Shown here: piece by piece, positions 8,558 through 16,484 of the stretch
Layout of the letters: each line of letters opens with the position of its first letter
Numbering within the stretch: the first letter of the stretch is position 1
Source of the DNA: Pseudomonas sp. MAG733B
GTDB taxonomy: Bacteria; Pseudomonadota; Gammaproteobacteria; Pseudomonadales; Pseudomonadaceae
Assembly: GCF_036884845.1 (NCBI RefSeq)
Contig: NZ_CP145732.1
Span: 2,976,001-3,040,000 of the forward strand
Reading direction: 5' to 3'
DNA length: 64,000 bases
Position numbers and translations under genes: made by a program
Notes under the pieces: generated by a model
What the model was told of the DNA's origin: nothing
Databases searched by the model: none
The model's input: the letters and a program-made list of their open reading frames with translations, nothing else

Positions 8558-9610
8558 ATGCAGCAGAACGACAATAAAAACACCGGTTGGATCATGCCCG
8601 CAGAGTGGGCCCGGCACGCGGCGACCTGGATGGTCTGGCCGCACAATAAGGCGCTGTGGGAGTCCGGCTGGCGCGTGACATTGGCCAACGTGCAAGAAGA
8701 CTTCGCCCGCGTGGCCAATGCCATTGCCCGTTTCGAACCGGTGAAAATGGTTGTCGATCCATCGGCGGTCGCCAGCGCCAAAGCGTTGTGCGGGCCGAAC
8801 ATCGAATTGATCGAGTTGGCGGTGAACGACAGCTGGTGCCGCGACTCCGGCCCGAGTTTCGTCTGCCATCCGCAGCAAGGCCTGGCCGGGGTGAGCTGGC
8901 GCTTCAATGCGTGGGGCGGCAAGTCGGCGCACGACCTCGACGAAAGCCTGGGGCGCCGCGTGCTCAATCACTTGGGTTTCGAATGTTTCGGTACGCCGCT
9001 GAGTAACGAAGGCGGGGCGATCCATGTCGACGGCGAAGGGACGCTGATCACCACCGAATCGGTGTTGCTCAACCCCAATCGCAATCCCGGCATGAACAAG
9101 GCCGAGATGGAGGAGATCTTTGCGCGTCTGCTCGGCGTGAAGAAAACCATCTGGCTTCCGGGTGATCCGGACTACGTCACCGGCGACATGACCGACGGCC
9201 ACGTCGATGGTGTGTGCGCATTCGCCCGTCCCGGCGTTTTGCTGGTCGACGCTACCCACGACAAACAATCGGTGTACGCCGAAGTGGCCCGTGAAAACCG
9301 TCGTGCGCTGGAACTGGCTACCGATGCGCAAGGACGCAAGTTCGAACTGATCGAGTTGTATGAAGCCAGCGACGCCGTGGACACCGAAGCCGAAGTGTTC
9401 TGCGCCTCGTACACCAACTTCTACATCGCCAACGGCGCGATCATCATGCCGGCCTACGGCATTGCGGCCGATGATGTGGCCGCCGAAACGCTCGCCCAGG
9501 CATTCCCCGGACGTGAAGTGGTGCCGGTGCGGATCAATCATCTGGCCCATGGCGGCGGCGGTGTGCACTGCATCACCCAGCAACAGCCTGCCTGGCCGCT
9601 GGAGGGTTAA
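8558..9610 (+). CDS. aguA: Agmatine deiminase
   Basis: 350 residues of the agmatine deiminase/peptidyl-arginine deiminase-like fold, converting agmatine to N-carbamoylputrescine and ammonia. Catalytic motifs are in order: NDSWCRDSGPSF, NEGGAIHVDGEG, TDGHVDGVCAFARPG and the nucleophile cysteine in HGGGGVHCITQQQP at the C-terminus. ATG at 8558 has GGAGAG upstream. First gene of an operon whose next gene starts 4 bp after its stop. No signal peptide, so cytoplasmic, unlike the second deiminase at 11682. Confidence 0.96.
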   Translation: MQQNDNKNTGWIMPAEWARHAATWMVWPHNKALWESGWRVTLANVQEDFARVANAIARFEPVKMVVDPSAVASAKALCGPNIELIELAVNDSWCRDSGPSFVCHPQQGLAGVSWRFNAWGGKSAHDLDESLGRRVLNHLGFECFGTPLSNEGGAIHVDGEGTLITTESVLLNPNRNPGMNKAEMEEIFARLLGVKKTIWLPGDPDYVTGDMTDGHVDGVCAFARPGVLLVDATHDKQSVYAEVARENRRALELATDAQGRKFELIELYEASDAVDTEAEVFCASYTNFYIANGAIIMPAYGIAADDVAAETLAQAFPGREVVPVRINHLAHGGGGVHCITQQQPAWPLEG

Positions 9611-9614
9611 TGCG

Positions 9615-10523
9615 ATGACGCTCCTGACAATCGCCACCACCCAGATGCCGTGCACCTGGGACCTGAAAAACAACCTCGACCAAGCCGAACAGCTTGTCCG
9701 CGAGGCAGCGGCCAAGGGTGCCCAGGTCATCCTGCTGCAAGAGCTGTTTGCCACGCCGTATTTCTGCATCGAGCAAAATCACAAGCACCTGGCCCTGGCC
9801 GAGGAGTTTCGCGAAAGCCCGGTCCTCAAGCGCTTTGCCGCATTGGCGAGGGAGTTGGGCGTGGTGCTGCCGCTGAGCTGGTTCGAGAAGGCCGGCAACG
9901 CGTATTTCAATTCTCTATGCGTGGCCGATGCCGATGGACGCCTGCTGGGTGTTTACCGCAAAACCCATATCCCCAACGCCATCGGCTATCAGGAGAAAGA
10001 ATATTTCAGCCCCGGCGACACCGGTTTCCGGGTCTGGGACACCGCGTTCGGGCGCATCGGCGTGGGCATCTGCTGGGATCAGTGGTTCCCCGAGACGGCA
10101 CGTTGCCTGGCCTTGATGGGCGCCGAGGTCCTGTTGTTTCCCACGGCGATCGGCTCTGAACCAGGCTGTGCGAGCCTGGACTCCCGCGACCATTGGCAAA
10201 TGACCATGCGCGGTCATGCGGCGGCCAACATCCTGCCGGTGGTGGCGTCCAACCGCGTCGGCCGGGAAGCCGCGACCACCGATCCAGCGTTGCAGATGAG
10301 TTTCTACGGCTCGTCCTTCATTTGTAACCACAAGGGCAAATTGCTCGCCGAGGCCGACCGTGACAGCACCGGCGTGCTGGTGCACAGCCTCGACCTGGCG
10401 GCCATGCGCGAAGAGCGCCTGAGCTGGGGCATCTACCGCGACCGCCGTCCGGACATGTACGGGGCGTTGTTGAGTCAGGACGGGCGCCACATCAACTCAC
10501 GCTGGAACACTCAAGGAGTTTGA
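9615..10523 (+). CDS. aguB: N-carbamoylputrescine amidase (nitrilase superfamily)
   Basis: 302 residues; hydrolyses N-carbamoylputrescine to putrescine, CO2 and ammonia. The nitrilase Glu-Lys-Cys triad is visible in LLQELFATPYF, YRKTHIPN and GICWDQWFPE. The open frame runs back to 9360 inside aguA, but ATG at 9615 directly follows the aguA stop with GGAGGG just upstream and gives the expected N-terminus (LTIATTQMPCTWD). Second gene of the agmatine operon, followed after 1 bp by a polyamine-binding protein gene. Confidence 0.96.
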   Translation: MTLLTIATTQMPCTWDLKNNLDQAEQLVREAAAKGAQVILLQELFATPYFCIEQNHKHLALAEEFRESPVLKRFAALARELGVVLPLSWFEKAGNAYFNSLCVADADGRLLGVYRKTHIPNAIGYQEKEYFSPGDTGFRVWDTAFGRIGVGICWDQWFPETARCLALMGAEVLLFPTAIGSEPGCASLDSRDHWQMTMRGHAAANILPVVASNRVGREAATTDPALQMSFYGSSFICNHKGKLLAEADRDSTGVLVHSLDLAAMREERLSWGIYRDRRPDMYGALLSQDGRHINSRWNTQGV

Positions 10524-10524
10524 T

Positions 10525-11628
10525 ATGCACGTTTCCCACAAACGCTTGCTCGCTGCCCTGGGTTTTTCACTGTGCTGCACGGTGCCGTCGCTGCACGCCG
10601 AGGAGAAAACCCTGCGGCTGTACAACTGGGCCGATTATTTCGCCGAAGACACCCTGAGCCGCTTCACCGCCGAAACCGGGATCAAGGTGATCTACGACGT
10701 GATGGATGGCAGCGAAACCCTGGAAGCCAAGATGCTCGCGGGCGGCAGCGGCTATGACCTGATCTTTCCCGGCGACACCGTGGCCGAGCGCCTGATGCGC
10801 GCCGGCAGCCTGATGCCGCTGGATCGCTCGAAACTCACGGAGCTGGCCGACATCGAGCCCGGTCTGCAAAAACTGCGCAAGCAATACGAGCATTCGAGTC
10901 AGGCCACCGTCCCGTACACCTGGGGCACCATCGGCCTGACTTACAACGCCGAGCAGATCAAGCAGCGCGTGCCCGACGCCCCGGTCAACAGCCTCGACAT
11001 GCTGTTCAAACCCGAACTGGCGGCGAAGTTTGCCGATTGCGGCATTTCGATGATCGATTCGCCGGATGAAGCTCTGGCGGTGGTCCTCAACTATCTCGGT
11101 CGCGACCCACGCAGCGGCAAACCGGAAGACCTGAAGGCAGCGAGCGAACTGCTGATGAAATTGCGACCGTACATTCGCAAGTTCCAGTCGCAACCGGTGA
11201 CCGATCTGGTCAACGGCAACCTGTGCCTGTCCCTCGGCTATAGCGGCGACATGACCCAGGCGCAACGCACGGCGGATTCCGCCGGCAAGAAAAGCGACTT
11301 CCAGTACCGCATTCCCCGCGAAGGCACCACGATCTGGATGGACACAATGGCCATTCCCGTCGACGCCAGACATCCGGAGTACGCCTACGCGTTCATCAAC
11401 TTCGTCATGCGTCCGCAGAACATGGCCGCCATCAGTAATTTCACCGGTTACCCGACTTCCAATGCCAAGGCCCGTCCGGACGTCGATGCAACGATGCGCG
11501 ACAACCCGGACATCTACATCGACGAAGCCACCTATGCTCGATTGATACCCGGCAAAGATATTCCTCAGGCCGACATGCGCGCACGCATGCGCACCTGGAC
11601 CAAGTTCAAGACGGCCACAAGCCAATGA
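10525..11628 (+). CDS. Periplasmic polyamine-binding protein (PotF/SpuD-like)
   Basis: 367 residues with a signal peptide (cleavage after SLHA) and the spermidine/putrescine-binding fold, starting TLRLYNWADYFAEDTLSRF as in PotF/SpuD/SpuE. Other family marks are YDLIFPGDTVAERLM and VNSLDMLFKPE. ATG follows AAGGAGTTTGAT at the end of aguB. No ABC permease or ATPase is encoded nearby, so it is an orphan binding protein that either serves a transporter elsewhere or acts as a periplasmic agmatine trap for the exported deiminase downstream. The same arrangement is, from memory, known as the P. aeruginosa agu2ABCA' operon. Confidence 0.93.
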   Translation: MHVSHKRLLAALGFSLCCTVPSLHAEEKTLRLYNWADYFAEDTLSRFTAETGIKVIYDVMDGSETLEAKMLAGGSGYDLIFPGDTVAERLMRAGSLMPLDRSKLTELADIEPGLQKLRKQYEHSSQATVPYTWGTIGLTYNAEQIKQRVPDAPVNSLDMLFKPELAAKFADCGISMIDSPDEALAVVLNYLGRDPRSGKPEDLKAASELLMKLRPYIRKFQSQPVTDLVNGNLCLSLGYSGDMTQAQRTADSAGKKSDFQYRIPREGTTIWMDTMAIPVDARHPEYAYAFINFVMRPQNMAAISNFTGYPTSNAKARPDVDATMRDNPDIYIDEATYARLIPGKDIPQADMRARMRTWTKFKTATSQ

Positions 11629-11633
11629 TTCCG

Positions 11634-11665
11634 GGCCGGCGCACAACGCCGGCCTTTGCCCCTTT
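11634..11665 (+). terminator. Intrinsic terminator/attenuator-like hairpin inside the agmatine operon
   Basis: An 8-bp GC-only perfect stem (GGCCGGCG / CGCCGGCC, loop CACAA) is followed by TTTGCCCCTTTTT. It begins 5 bp after the stop of the polyamine-binding gene and ends before the second deiminase gene, so it should reduce rather than abolish downstream expression. The U-tract is interrupted, so termination may be partial. Confidence 0.65.
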
Positions 11666-11681
11666 TTCAGGAAACAGACAC

Positions 11682-12803
11682 ATGTCAACGCGTCGCGAAT
11701 TCATCAAACAGGTATCGGTTGCCGCCGGTGTGACAGCCGCTTTCATGGGCCTTGGCCTGAGCCCCGCGCAAGTGCTGGCGGCGGGCGAGGGTCGTTGGTA
11801 CATGCCGGATGAAGGCGACAAGCATCAACAGGCTTTCATCGCGTTTGGCGCGCAGGACGCCATCTGGGAAGACTTCACCGCCGACGTGCAAGCGGCGCTG
11901 GGCCTGATCGCGCGGACCATCGCCGGCTATGAACCGGTCACCGTGTTCTGTCGCGACAGCGAACGGGATCTGGCCGAAGAACACTGCGGCACGAAGAACA
12001 TCACCTACGTCATCACCGAACTCGACGACATCTGGATGCGCGACATCGGTGCCAATTTTGTCGTCGATGGCAAGGGCGATCTCGGCGCGGTGGATTTCAA
12101 TTTCAACGGCTGGGGCAACAAACAGCGGCACAGCAAAGATGCTCAGCTAGCCGCGCTGGTTGCCGAGACCGAAGAGGCCCGATACCTGCGCAGCGAATTG
12201 GTGGGCGAGGGCGGTGGCATCGAGGTGGATGGTCACGGTACGGGGATCATGACCGAAAGCAGCTGGATCAATAAAAATCGCAACCCCGACTGGAGCAAGG
12301 CCGAGGTCGAACAGGAACTGAAGGAACGCCTGGGTTTGCGCAAAATCATCTGGTTGCCGGGCATCAAGGGCAAGGACATCACCGATGCCCACGTCGACTT
12401 CTATGCCCGTTTCGTCAAGCCGGGCGTGGTGATCGCCAACCTCGACAAGGACCCCGAATCCTACGACTACAAGGTCACCCGCGCCCATCTGGAGATACTG
12501 AAAAACGCTACCGACGCCGATGGCCGCCCGTTGCAGGTGCACACCGTGTCGCCGCCACTCAATCCACGGCAGAGCAAGTTCAGCAAGAACAACCCGGACT
12601 TCGCCGCCGGCTACATCAATTACTTCATGATCAACGGGGCGATCATTGCGCCGCAGTTTGGTGACAAGGCAGCAGACCGCAAAGCTTTTGATCTGCTCAC
12701 TCAACTGTATCCGGATCGCGAAGTGGTGCAGCTCAACATCGATGCCATCTCGGCCGGGGGCGGCGGCATCCACTGCGTGACCAGTCACCAGCCGAAGGTC
12801 TAG
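11682..12803 (+). CDS. Tat-exported agmatine deiminase paralogue
   Basis: 373 residues from ATG 11682. The N-terminus TRREFIKQVSVAAGV is a twin-arginine signal, followed by a hydrophobic stretch and cleavage near VLAA. The mature part is a complete agmatine deiminase with DDIWMRDIGANFV, GEGGGIEVDGHG, DAHVDFYARFVKPG and the cysteine in GGGGIHCVTSHQP. It is thus predicted to act in the periplasm or outside, while the 8558 paralogue acts in the cytoplasm. It follows the binding-protein gene after a hairpin. An upstream in-frame start at 11625 would bury the Tat motif and was rejected. Confidence 0.94.
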   Translation: MSTRREFIKQVSVAAGVTAAFMGLGLSPAQVLAAGEGRWYMPDEGDKHQQAFIAFGAQDAIWEDFTADVQAALGLIARTIAGYEPVTVFCRDSERDLAEEHCGTKNITYVITELDDIWMRDIGANFVVDGKGDLGAVDFNFNGWGNKQRHSKDAQLAALVAETEEARYLRSELVGEGGGIEVDGHGTGIMTESSWINKNRNPDWSKAEVEQELKERLGLRKIIWLPGIKGKDITDAHVDFYARFVKPGVVIANLDKDPESYDYKVTRAHLEILKNATDADGRPLQVHTVSPPLNPRQSKFSKNNPDFAAGYINYFMINGAIIAPQFGDKAADRKAFDLLTQLYPDREVVQLNIDAISAGGGGIHCVTSHQPKV

Positions 12804-12905
12804 TGCGCCAGCGCTGTGCCGATTTCGTCGTCGTCAACGGCCAAAGCCATCAAGCCATCTCGCCCCGGATAGACCACCCTAAGCGGTCTGTTCAAGGAGA
12901 TGACC

Positions 12906-13913
12906 ATGATTCGATTGACCCTGATCCAGGCCCGCGAGCTGGCCGAATCGATCCTGCTGCACAACGGTTTCAACCTGGCCCATGCGCAAGCGGTGGCGGC
13001 GACAGTGATTGCCGGTGAGCGCGACGGCTGTGCCTCCCACGGTCTGTACCGGATTCTGGGATGCGTGAATTCCCTGCGGGCCGGCAAGGTGTCGGCCGAT
13101 GCCGAGCCGCAGGTGATCGATCAGGCGCCTTCGATCGTGCGGGTGGATGCTGGCGGTGGTTTTTCGCAATTGGCGTTTCAGGCCGGGTTGCCGTTACTGG
13201 CACAAAAGGCTCGCGACAATGGCATTGCCGCATTGGCAATCAACCGCTGTGTGCACTTCTCGGCACTATGGGTGGAGATCGAGCAACTGACCGCTGCCGG
13301 GCTGGTGGCGCTGGCGTGCAATCCGAGCCATGCCTGGGTGGCGCCCGCCGGCGGACGCTTGCCGGTGTTCGGCACCAATCCCATCGCTTTCGGTTGGCCA
13401 CGCGCGGGGCGCGACCCGTTTGTGTTCGATTTCGCCACCAGCGCGATTGCCCGTGGCGACATCGAGTTGCATCGCCGGGCCGGCAAGGCGATTCCCGAGG
13501 GTTGGGGCGTGGACGCACAGGGCCAGCCAAGCACCGACGCCAACGTGGTGCTCGACAGCGGCGCGATGCTGACGTTCGGTGGGCACAAGGGTTCGGCATT
13601 GGCGGCGATGGTGGAGCTGATCGCCGGGCCGCTGATCGGCGACCTGACCAGCGCCGAGTCGCTGGCTTACGACGGCGGCAGCAAGTCGTCGCCGTACCAT
13701 GGCGAGTTGATCATTGCCCTGGATCCCCGGCGCTTTTTGGGCGACGCCACCGAACAGCATCTGGCCAGGGCGGAAACCTTGTTCGAGGGCATCGAAGGGC
13801 AGGGCGCACGCTTGCCGTCACAACGACGTTATGCGGCACGGGTGCGCAGCCTGGCGGAGGGCGTGCAGATTCCAGAGGCGCTGTACAACGACCTGAAATC
13901 GCTGCTGGTCTGA
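12906..13913 (+). CDS. Ldh/malate dehydrogenase-like oxidoreductase, probable delta1-pyrroline/piperideine-2-carboxylate reductase
   Basis: 335 residues of the Ldh_2 NAD(P)H-dependent fold. It shares characteristic blocks with Pseudomonas DpkA: HFSALW, PVFGTNPIAFGWP, FDFATSAIARGDIELH, EGWGVDAQGQP and FGGHKGSALAAMVELI. By family it reduces cyclic imino acids (products of D-lysine, D-proline or hydroxyproline breakdown). ATG 12906 is preceded by AAGGAG at 6-nt spacing; the ATG at 12900 overlaps that site and is less likely. It lies 102 bp after the agmatine operon, same strand; a functional link is unproven. Confidence 0.88.
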   Translation: MIRLTLIQARELAESILLHNGFNLAHAQAVAATVIAGERDGCASHGLYRILGCVNSLRAGKVSADAEPQVIDQAPSIVRVDAGGGFSQLAFQAGLPLLAQKARDNGIAALAINRCVHFSALWVEIEQLTAAGLVALACNPSHAWVAPAGGRLPVFGTNPIAFGWPRAGRDPFVFDFATSAIARGDIELHRRAGKAIPEGWGVDAQGQPSTDANVVLDSGAMLTFGGHKGSALAAMVELIAGPLIGDLTSAESLAYDGGSKSSPYHGELIIALDPRRFLGDATEQHLARAETLFEGIEGQGARLPSQRRYAARVRSLAEGVQIPEALYNDLKSLLV

Positions 13914-13957
13914 AACGAAACGGCAGCGAGCCCGCTCGCGAAGGCGTCCTCAGGACC

Positions 13958-15136
13958 TCAGAAGTAATACCCGATGTTCATGTACAACTGATTCTCCCAA
14001 TGATCCGTCCCGCCAGCCCCCAGGCTCTGGGTGTAGCTGCTGCCGCCAATGTACGGATCGTTTTTGCCGAAGATCCATTCAGTGGCGATCCACAGTTTGC
14101 TCAGGGAGAACGATGTGCCGAGAATCACCCGTTCCGAAGTCTCGAAGTCGCTGGCGGATTTGTCGAAGGCGCTGTAGTTGGCGTACAGCTTCACCCCGCT
14201 GACCTGATCGAACAGGTACTTGCCGGCCACGTCGTAACTGAGGTCCGCCACGTACAGATTGCCACGGCTGGCAATGTTGTAGGTGCCGTCGTAACCGCCG
14301 AGGGTCACCACTTCGTCGCTGCCGGGGTTGCGCGGCGACATCTGTTGTCGTGCTGCCTGCAACTGCACTTCCCACGGACCGTTCTTGCCCAGGTAATGCA
14401 AGGCCACGGCGTTGCGGCGGCCGTCATCGTTGGTGTCGCGGTTCTGCAGGCTGGAGGTCAGGCCGGAGAGACCGACCTCGGATTTCCACGGCCCCAGGTC
14501 CAGCGCCTTGGCCACGCGCAGTACCGCGGTGTTGCGCTCCTGATTGTCGCTGCCGTCGGCCACATAGCTGTCGGCTTCCGACACTACGCTGGAGTAGGTG
14601 ACGCCATTACTGGTGCCTTTGCCTTGCCACGCCGGGCGCAGGTAGTAACCGGCCTGGATGTTCCAGTCGCCCGATTGCTGGACGTATTTGGCACCGACTT
14701 GTTGCACGTCTTCCAGGCCGATGACGTTGCCCAGGGTTTCGTAGAAGGTGCTGCCGAAGTACGGCTGCAAACCGAACGGCACGGTGTTCAGGCCCACTTG
14801 CACCTGCTGGTCGGGGTTGAACCTGTAGCCGACCCACGCGAACTTGGCGAACTGGATATCGCCGTAATTCTTGGTGTACTGGTAGGGATAGGAACGACCG
14901 TAGAAGCGGTACTGAGCCTCACCGATCCAGCTGTCGGAGTTGTATTTGGCGCTGAGGAACACCGTGTCCAGGCCGAACTTCTGGATGTCGCGATCCGGAT
15001 CGTAGTCCCAGCGGGCACGAACGGCGCCGCCGAGGTCGAGGTTGTCGGTGACTTGCACGGCCATGGCAGGGGCCGCAAAGGTGCAGAGTAAAGCGAGATA
15101 CGAAGGGCTGAGGCGCAAAGAAGCGGGGAAGGGCAT
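13958..15136 (-). CDS. Outer-membrane porin
   Basis: About 392 residues from ATG 15136, with a signal peptide (LALLCTFAAPAMA) and a barrel rich in alternating beta-strands, ending in the aromatic NQLYMNIGYYF, a terminal-Phe signature for outer-membrane insertion. An in-frame ATG at 15175 would place a non-signal extension in front. The subfamily is uncertain (resembles general porins of aquatic and soil proteobacteria). It is divergent from the LysR gene at 15322, and the gap holds a motif repeated before the 16485 operon, which suggests it supplies substrate to that pathway. Confidence 0.87.
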   Translation of the reverse strand: MPFPASLRLSPSYLALLCTFAAPAMAVQVTDNLDLGGAVRARWDYDPDRDIQKFGLDTVFLSAKYNSDSWIGEAQYRFYGRSYPYQYTKNYGDIQFAKFAWVGYRFNPDQQVQVGLNTVPFGLQPYFGSTFYETLGNVIGLEDVQQVGAKYVQQSGDWNIQAGYYLRPAWQGKGTSNGVTYSSVVSEADSYVADGSDNQERNTAVLRVAKALDLGPWKSEVGLSGLTSSLQNRDTNDDGRRNAVALHYLGKNGPWEVQLQAARQQMSPRNPGSDEVVTLGGYDGTYNIASRGNLYVADLSYDVAGKYLFDQVSGVKLYANYSAFDKSASDFETSERVILGTSFSLSKLWIATEWIFGKNDPYIGGSSYTQSLGAGGTDHWENQLYMNIGYYF

Positions 15137-15194
15137 GTGGCAGCTCTCGGTTATTTTTATTAGAGATGCCGGCAAGTCTTGCGATCTGAGGTGC

Positions 15195-15209
15195 GTTGAA
15201 CAAACGATT
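15195..15209 (-). promoter_or_regulatory. Candidate LysR operator, copy 1 (AATCGTTTGTTCAAC)
   Basis: Read on the minus strand, this 15-mer differs at one base from the site at 16414-16428. It lies between the porin start (15136) and the LysR start (15322), where a divergent-pair regulator normally binds. Confidence 0.45.
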
Positions 15210-15321
15210 AAAAATCCGCTGAAACCTTCCTCGAACGCATGTTACTGAAAAAATCCTGTAGGACAATGTGCCGCTCCCATGTGATCCTTGCCGCCTCGTC
15301 ACTGGTCCTTGAGAGCCTTTC

Positions 15322-16251
15322 ATGAAACGCAAAATGCCCGGCCTGAATGCGCTCAAAGCGTTCGAAGTGGCCGGTAGCACAGGCAGCTTCACCCGCGCCG
15401 CCGAGTTGCTAAACGTCACACAAAGCGCGGTCAGCCGTCAGGTGCGGCAGCTGGAAGAGCAACTGGGCGAGAACCTGCTGGAGCGGCGCCATCATCACTT
15501 GGAGCTGACCAGCGCCGGCCGGGTATTGCTACGGGCATTGCATCAATCCTTCGACAAGATCGAGCTGACGGTGCGCAGCATCCAGCAGAAATCCCATGCC
15601 AACCGCCTGCACATCAACGCGCCGCCGACCTTCACCAATCGCTGGCTGATGCCGCGTCTGGGGCGCTTGCGCGAGAAACATCCGGAGCTGGAATTGAGCA
15701 TCACCACGCGCTTGCAGGACAGCCTGGCGGAAACCAGTACGCTCGATTGCGCGATCCGTTTTGGCGACGGCGAATGGGATGGCCTGGACAGCTCGCTGCT
15801 GTTTCAGGAGCGGCACATCGCGGTGTGCGCTCCCACGTTGTATGCACGGGAGTGGAGCGAGCAGGGCATCGACCTCAACCGCCTGACGCTGTTGCATGTG
15901 CTGGCCCGGGAAGACCAGCGTTACCTGACCTGGAAGCACTGGCTGGACGCCGCGCGCATCAGCGGCGTCGACACCCAGGGTGGATACGAATTCGACCTGC
16001 TCGACCTGGCGATTCGCGCCGCCATCGACGGCCTGGGCATCACCATCGCCGACTGGCACATGGTCGCGCCGGAACTGGCCAGCGGTCAGTTGACCCAGGT
16101 GCTCAACGTGCACGTCGAAGGCCATCAGTCGTATTGGCTGGTAACCCGCCCCGAGCAGTTGCTGCCGCAACTGCAGGTGTTCAGCCAGTGGCTGCAGGAG
16201 GAGATCTGGCTGGCGCAACGGCAGCTCGAACCGTCTACCGCAGCTATCTGA
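15322..16251 (+). CDS. LysR-family regulator (GcvA type)
   Basis: 309 residues. HTH LNVTQSAVSRQVRQLEEQLG near residues 35-54, then an effector domain with GcvA-type features (FTNRWLMPRLGRLREKHPEL; CAIRFGDGEWDGLDSSLLF). Starts at the ATG after CTTGAGAGCC. It is divergent from the porin at 13958-15136 and upstream of the co-directional aldehyde dehydrogenase - MFS - dehydratase - GMC cluster. A shared 15-nt motif lies before the porin and before the cluster, so it probably controls both. Effector unknown, likely the cluster's substrate. Confidence 0.92.
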   Translation: MKRKMPGLNALKAFEVAGSTGSFTRAAELLNVTQSAVSRQVRQLEEQLGENLLERRHHHLELTSAGRVLLRALHQSFDKIELTVRSIQQKSHANRLHINAPPTFTNRWLMPRLGRLREKHPELELSITTRLQDSLAETSTLDCAIRFGDGEWDGLDSSLLFQERHIAVCAPTLYAREWSEQGIDLNRLTLLHVLAREDQRYLTWKHWLDAARISGVDTQGGYEFDLLDLAIRAAIDGLGITIADWHMVAPELASGQLTQVLNVHVEGHQSYWLVTRPEQLLPQLQVFSQWLQEEIWLAQRQLEPSTAAI

Positions 16252-16264
16252 ACACCGCACTACT

Positions 16265-16359
16265 CCTGTGGGAGCCAGCCTGCTGGCGATAGCGGTGGAT
16301 CAGTCGACATTTATGGTGGATGTATCGCCGCCATCGCCAGCAGGCTGGCTCCCACAGGG
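16265..16359. repeat. Paired REP palindrome
   Basis: Two inverted copies of the core TGGGAGCCAGCCTGCTGGCGA around a spacer containing ATCAGTCGACATTTATGG. It lies between the LysR stop and the aldehyde dehydrogenase promoter, and the spacer resembles those of the copies at 20538 and 48697. Confidence 0.9.
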
Positions 16360-16413
16360 GATTTGGATCGTTTGTAGGTAACCTGCATTTTTCGAATGTT
16401 ACTTCGCTCAATA

Positions 16414-16428
16414 AATCGTTTGTCCAAC
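16414..16428 (+). promoter_or_regulatory. Candidate LysR operator, copy 2 (AATCGTTTGTCCAAC)
   Basis: Fourteen of 15 bases match the copy at 15195-15209. It is 57 bp upstream of the aldehyde dehydrogenase start. A shorter match (ATCGTTTGT) lies at 16367, so two sites could be phased here. Confidence 0.45.
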
Positions 16429-16484
16429 ACGCGCCGGACGCCAAGACTGCCCGGACTGGATAAAAACAACGATGGGCGATTCAC

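Noticed and set aside
13061..15091. 676-codon plus-strand open frame
   Set aside because: It lies in another frame over the Ldh-family gene and antisense to the porin gene, has arginine/glycine-rich shadow composition, and matches no domain. Both overlapped genes are clear.
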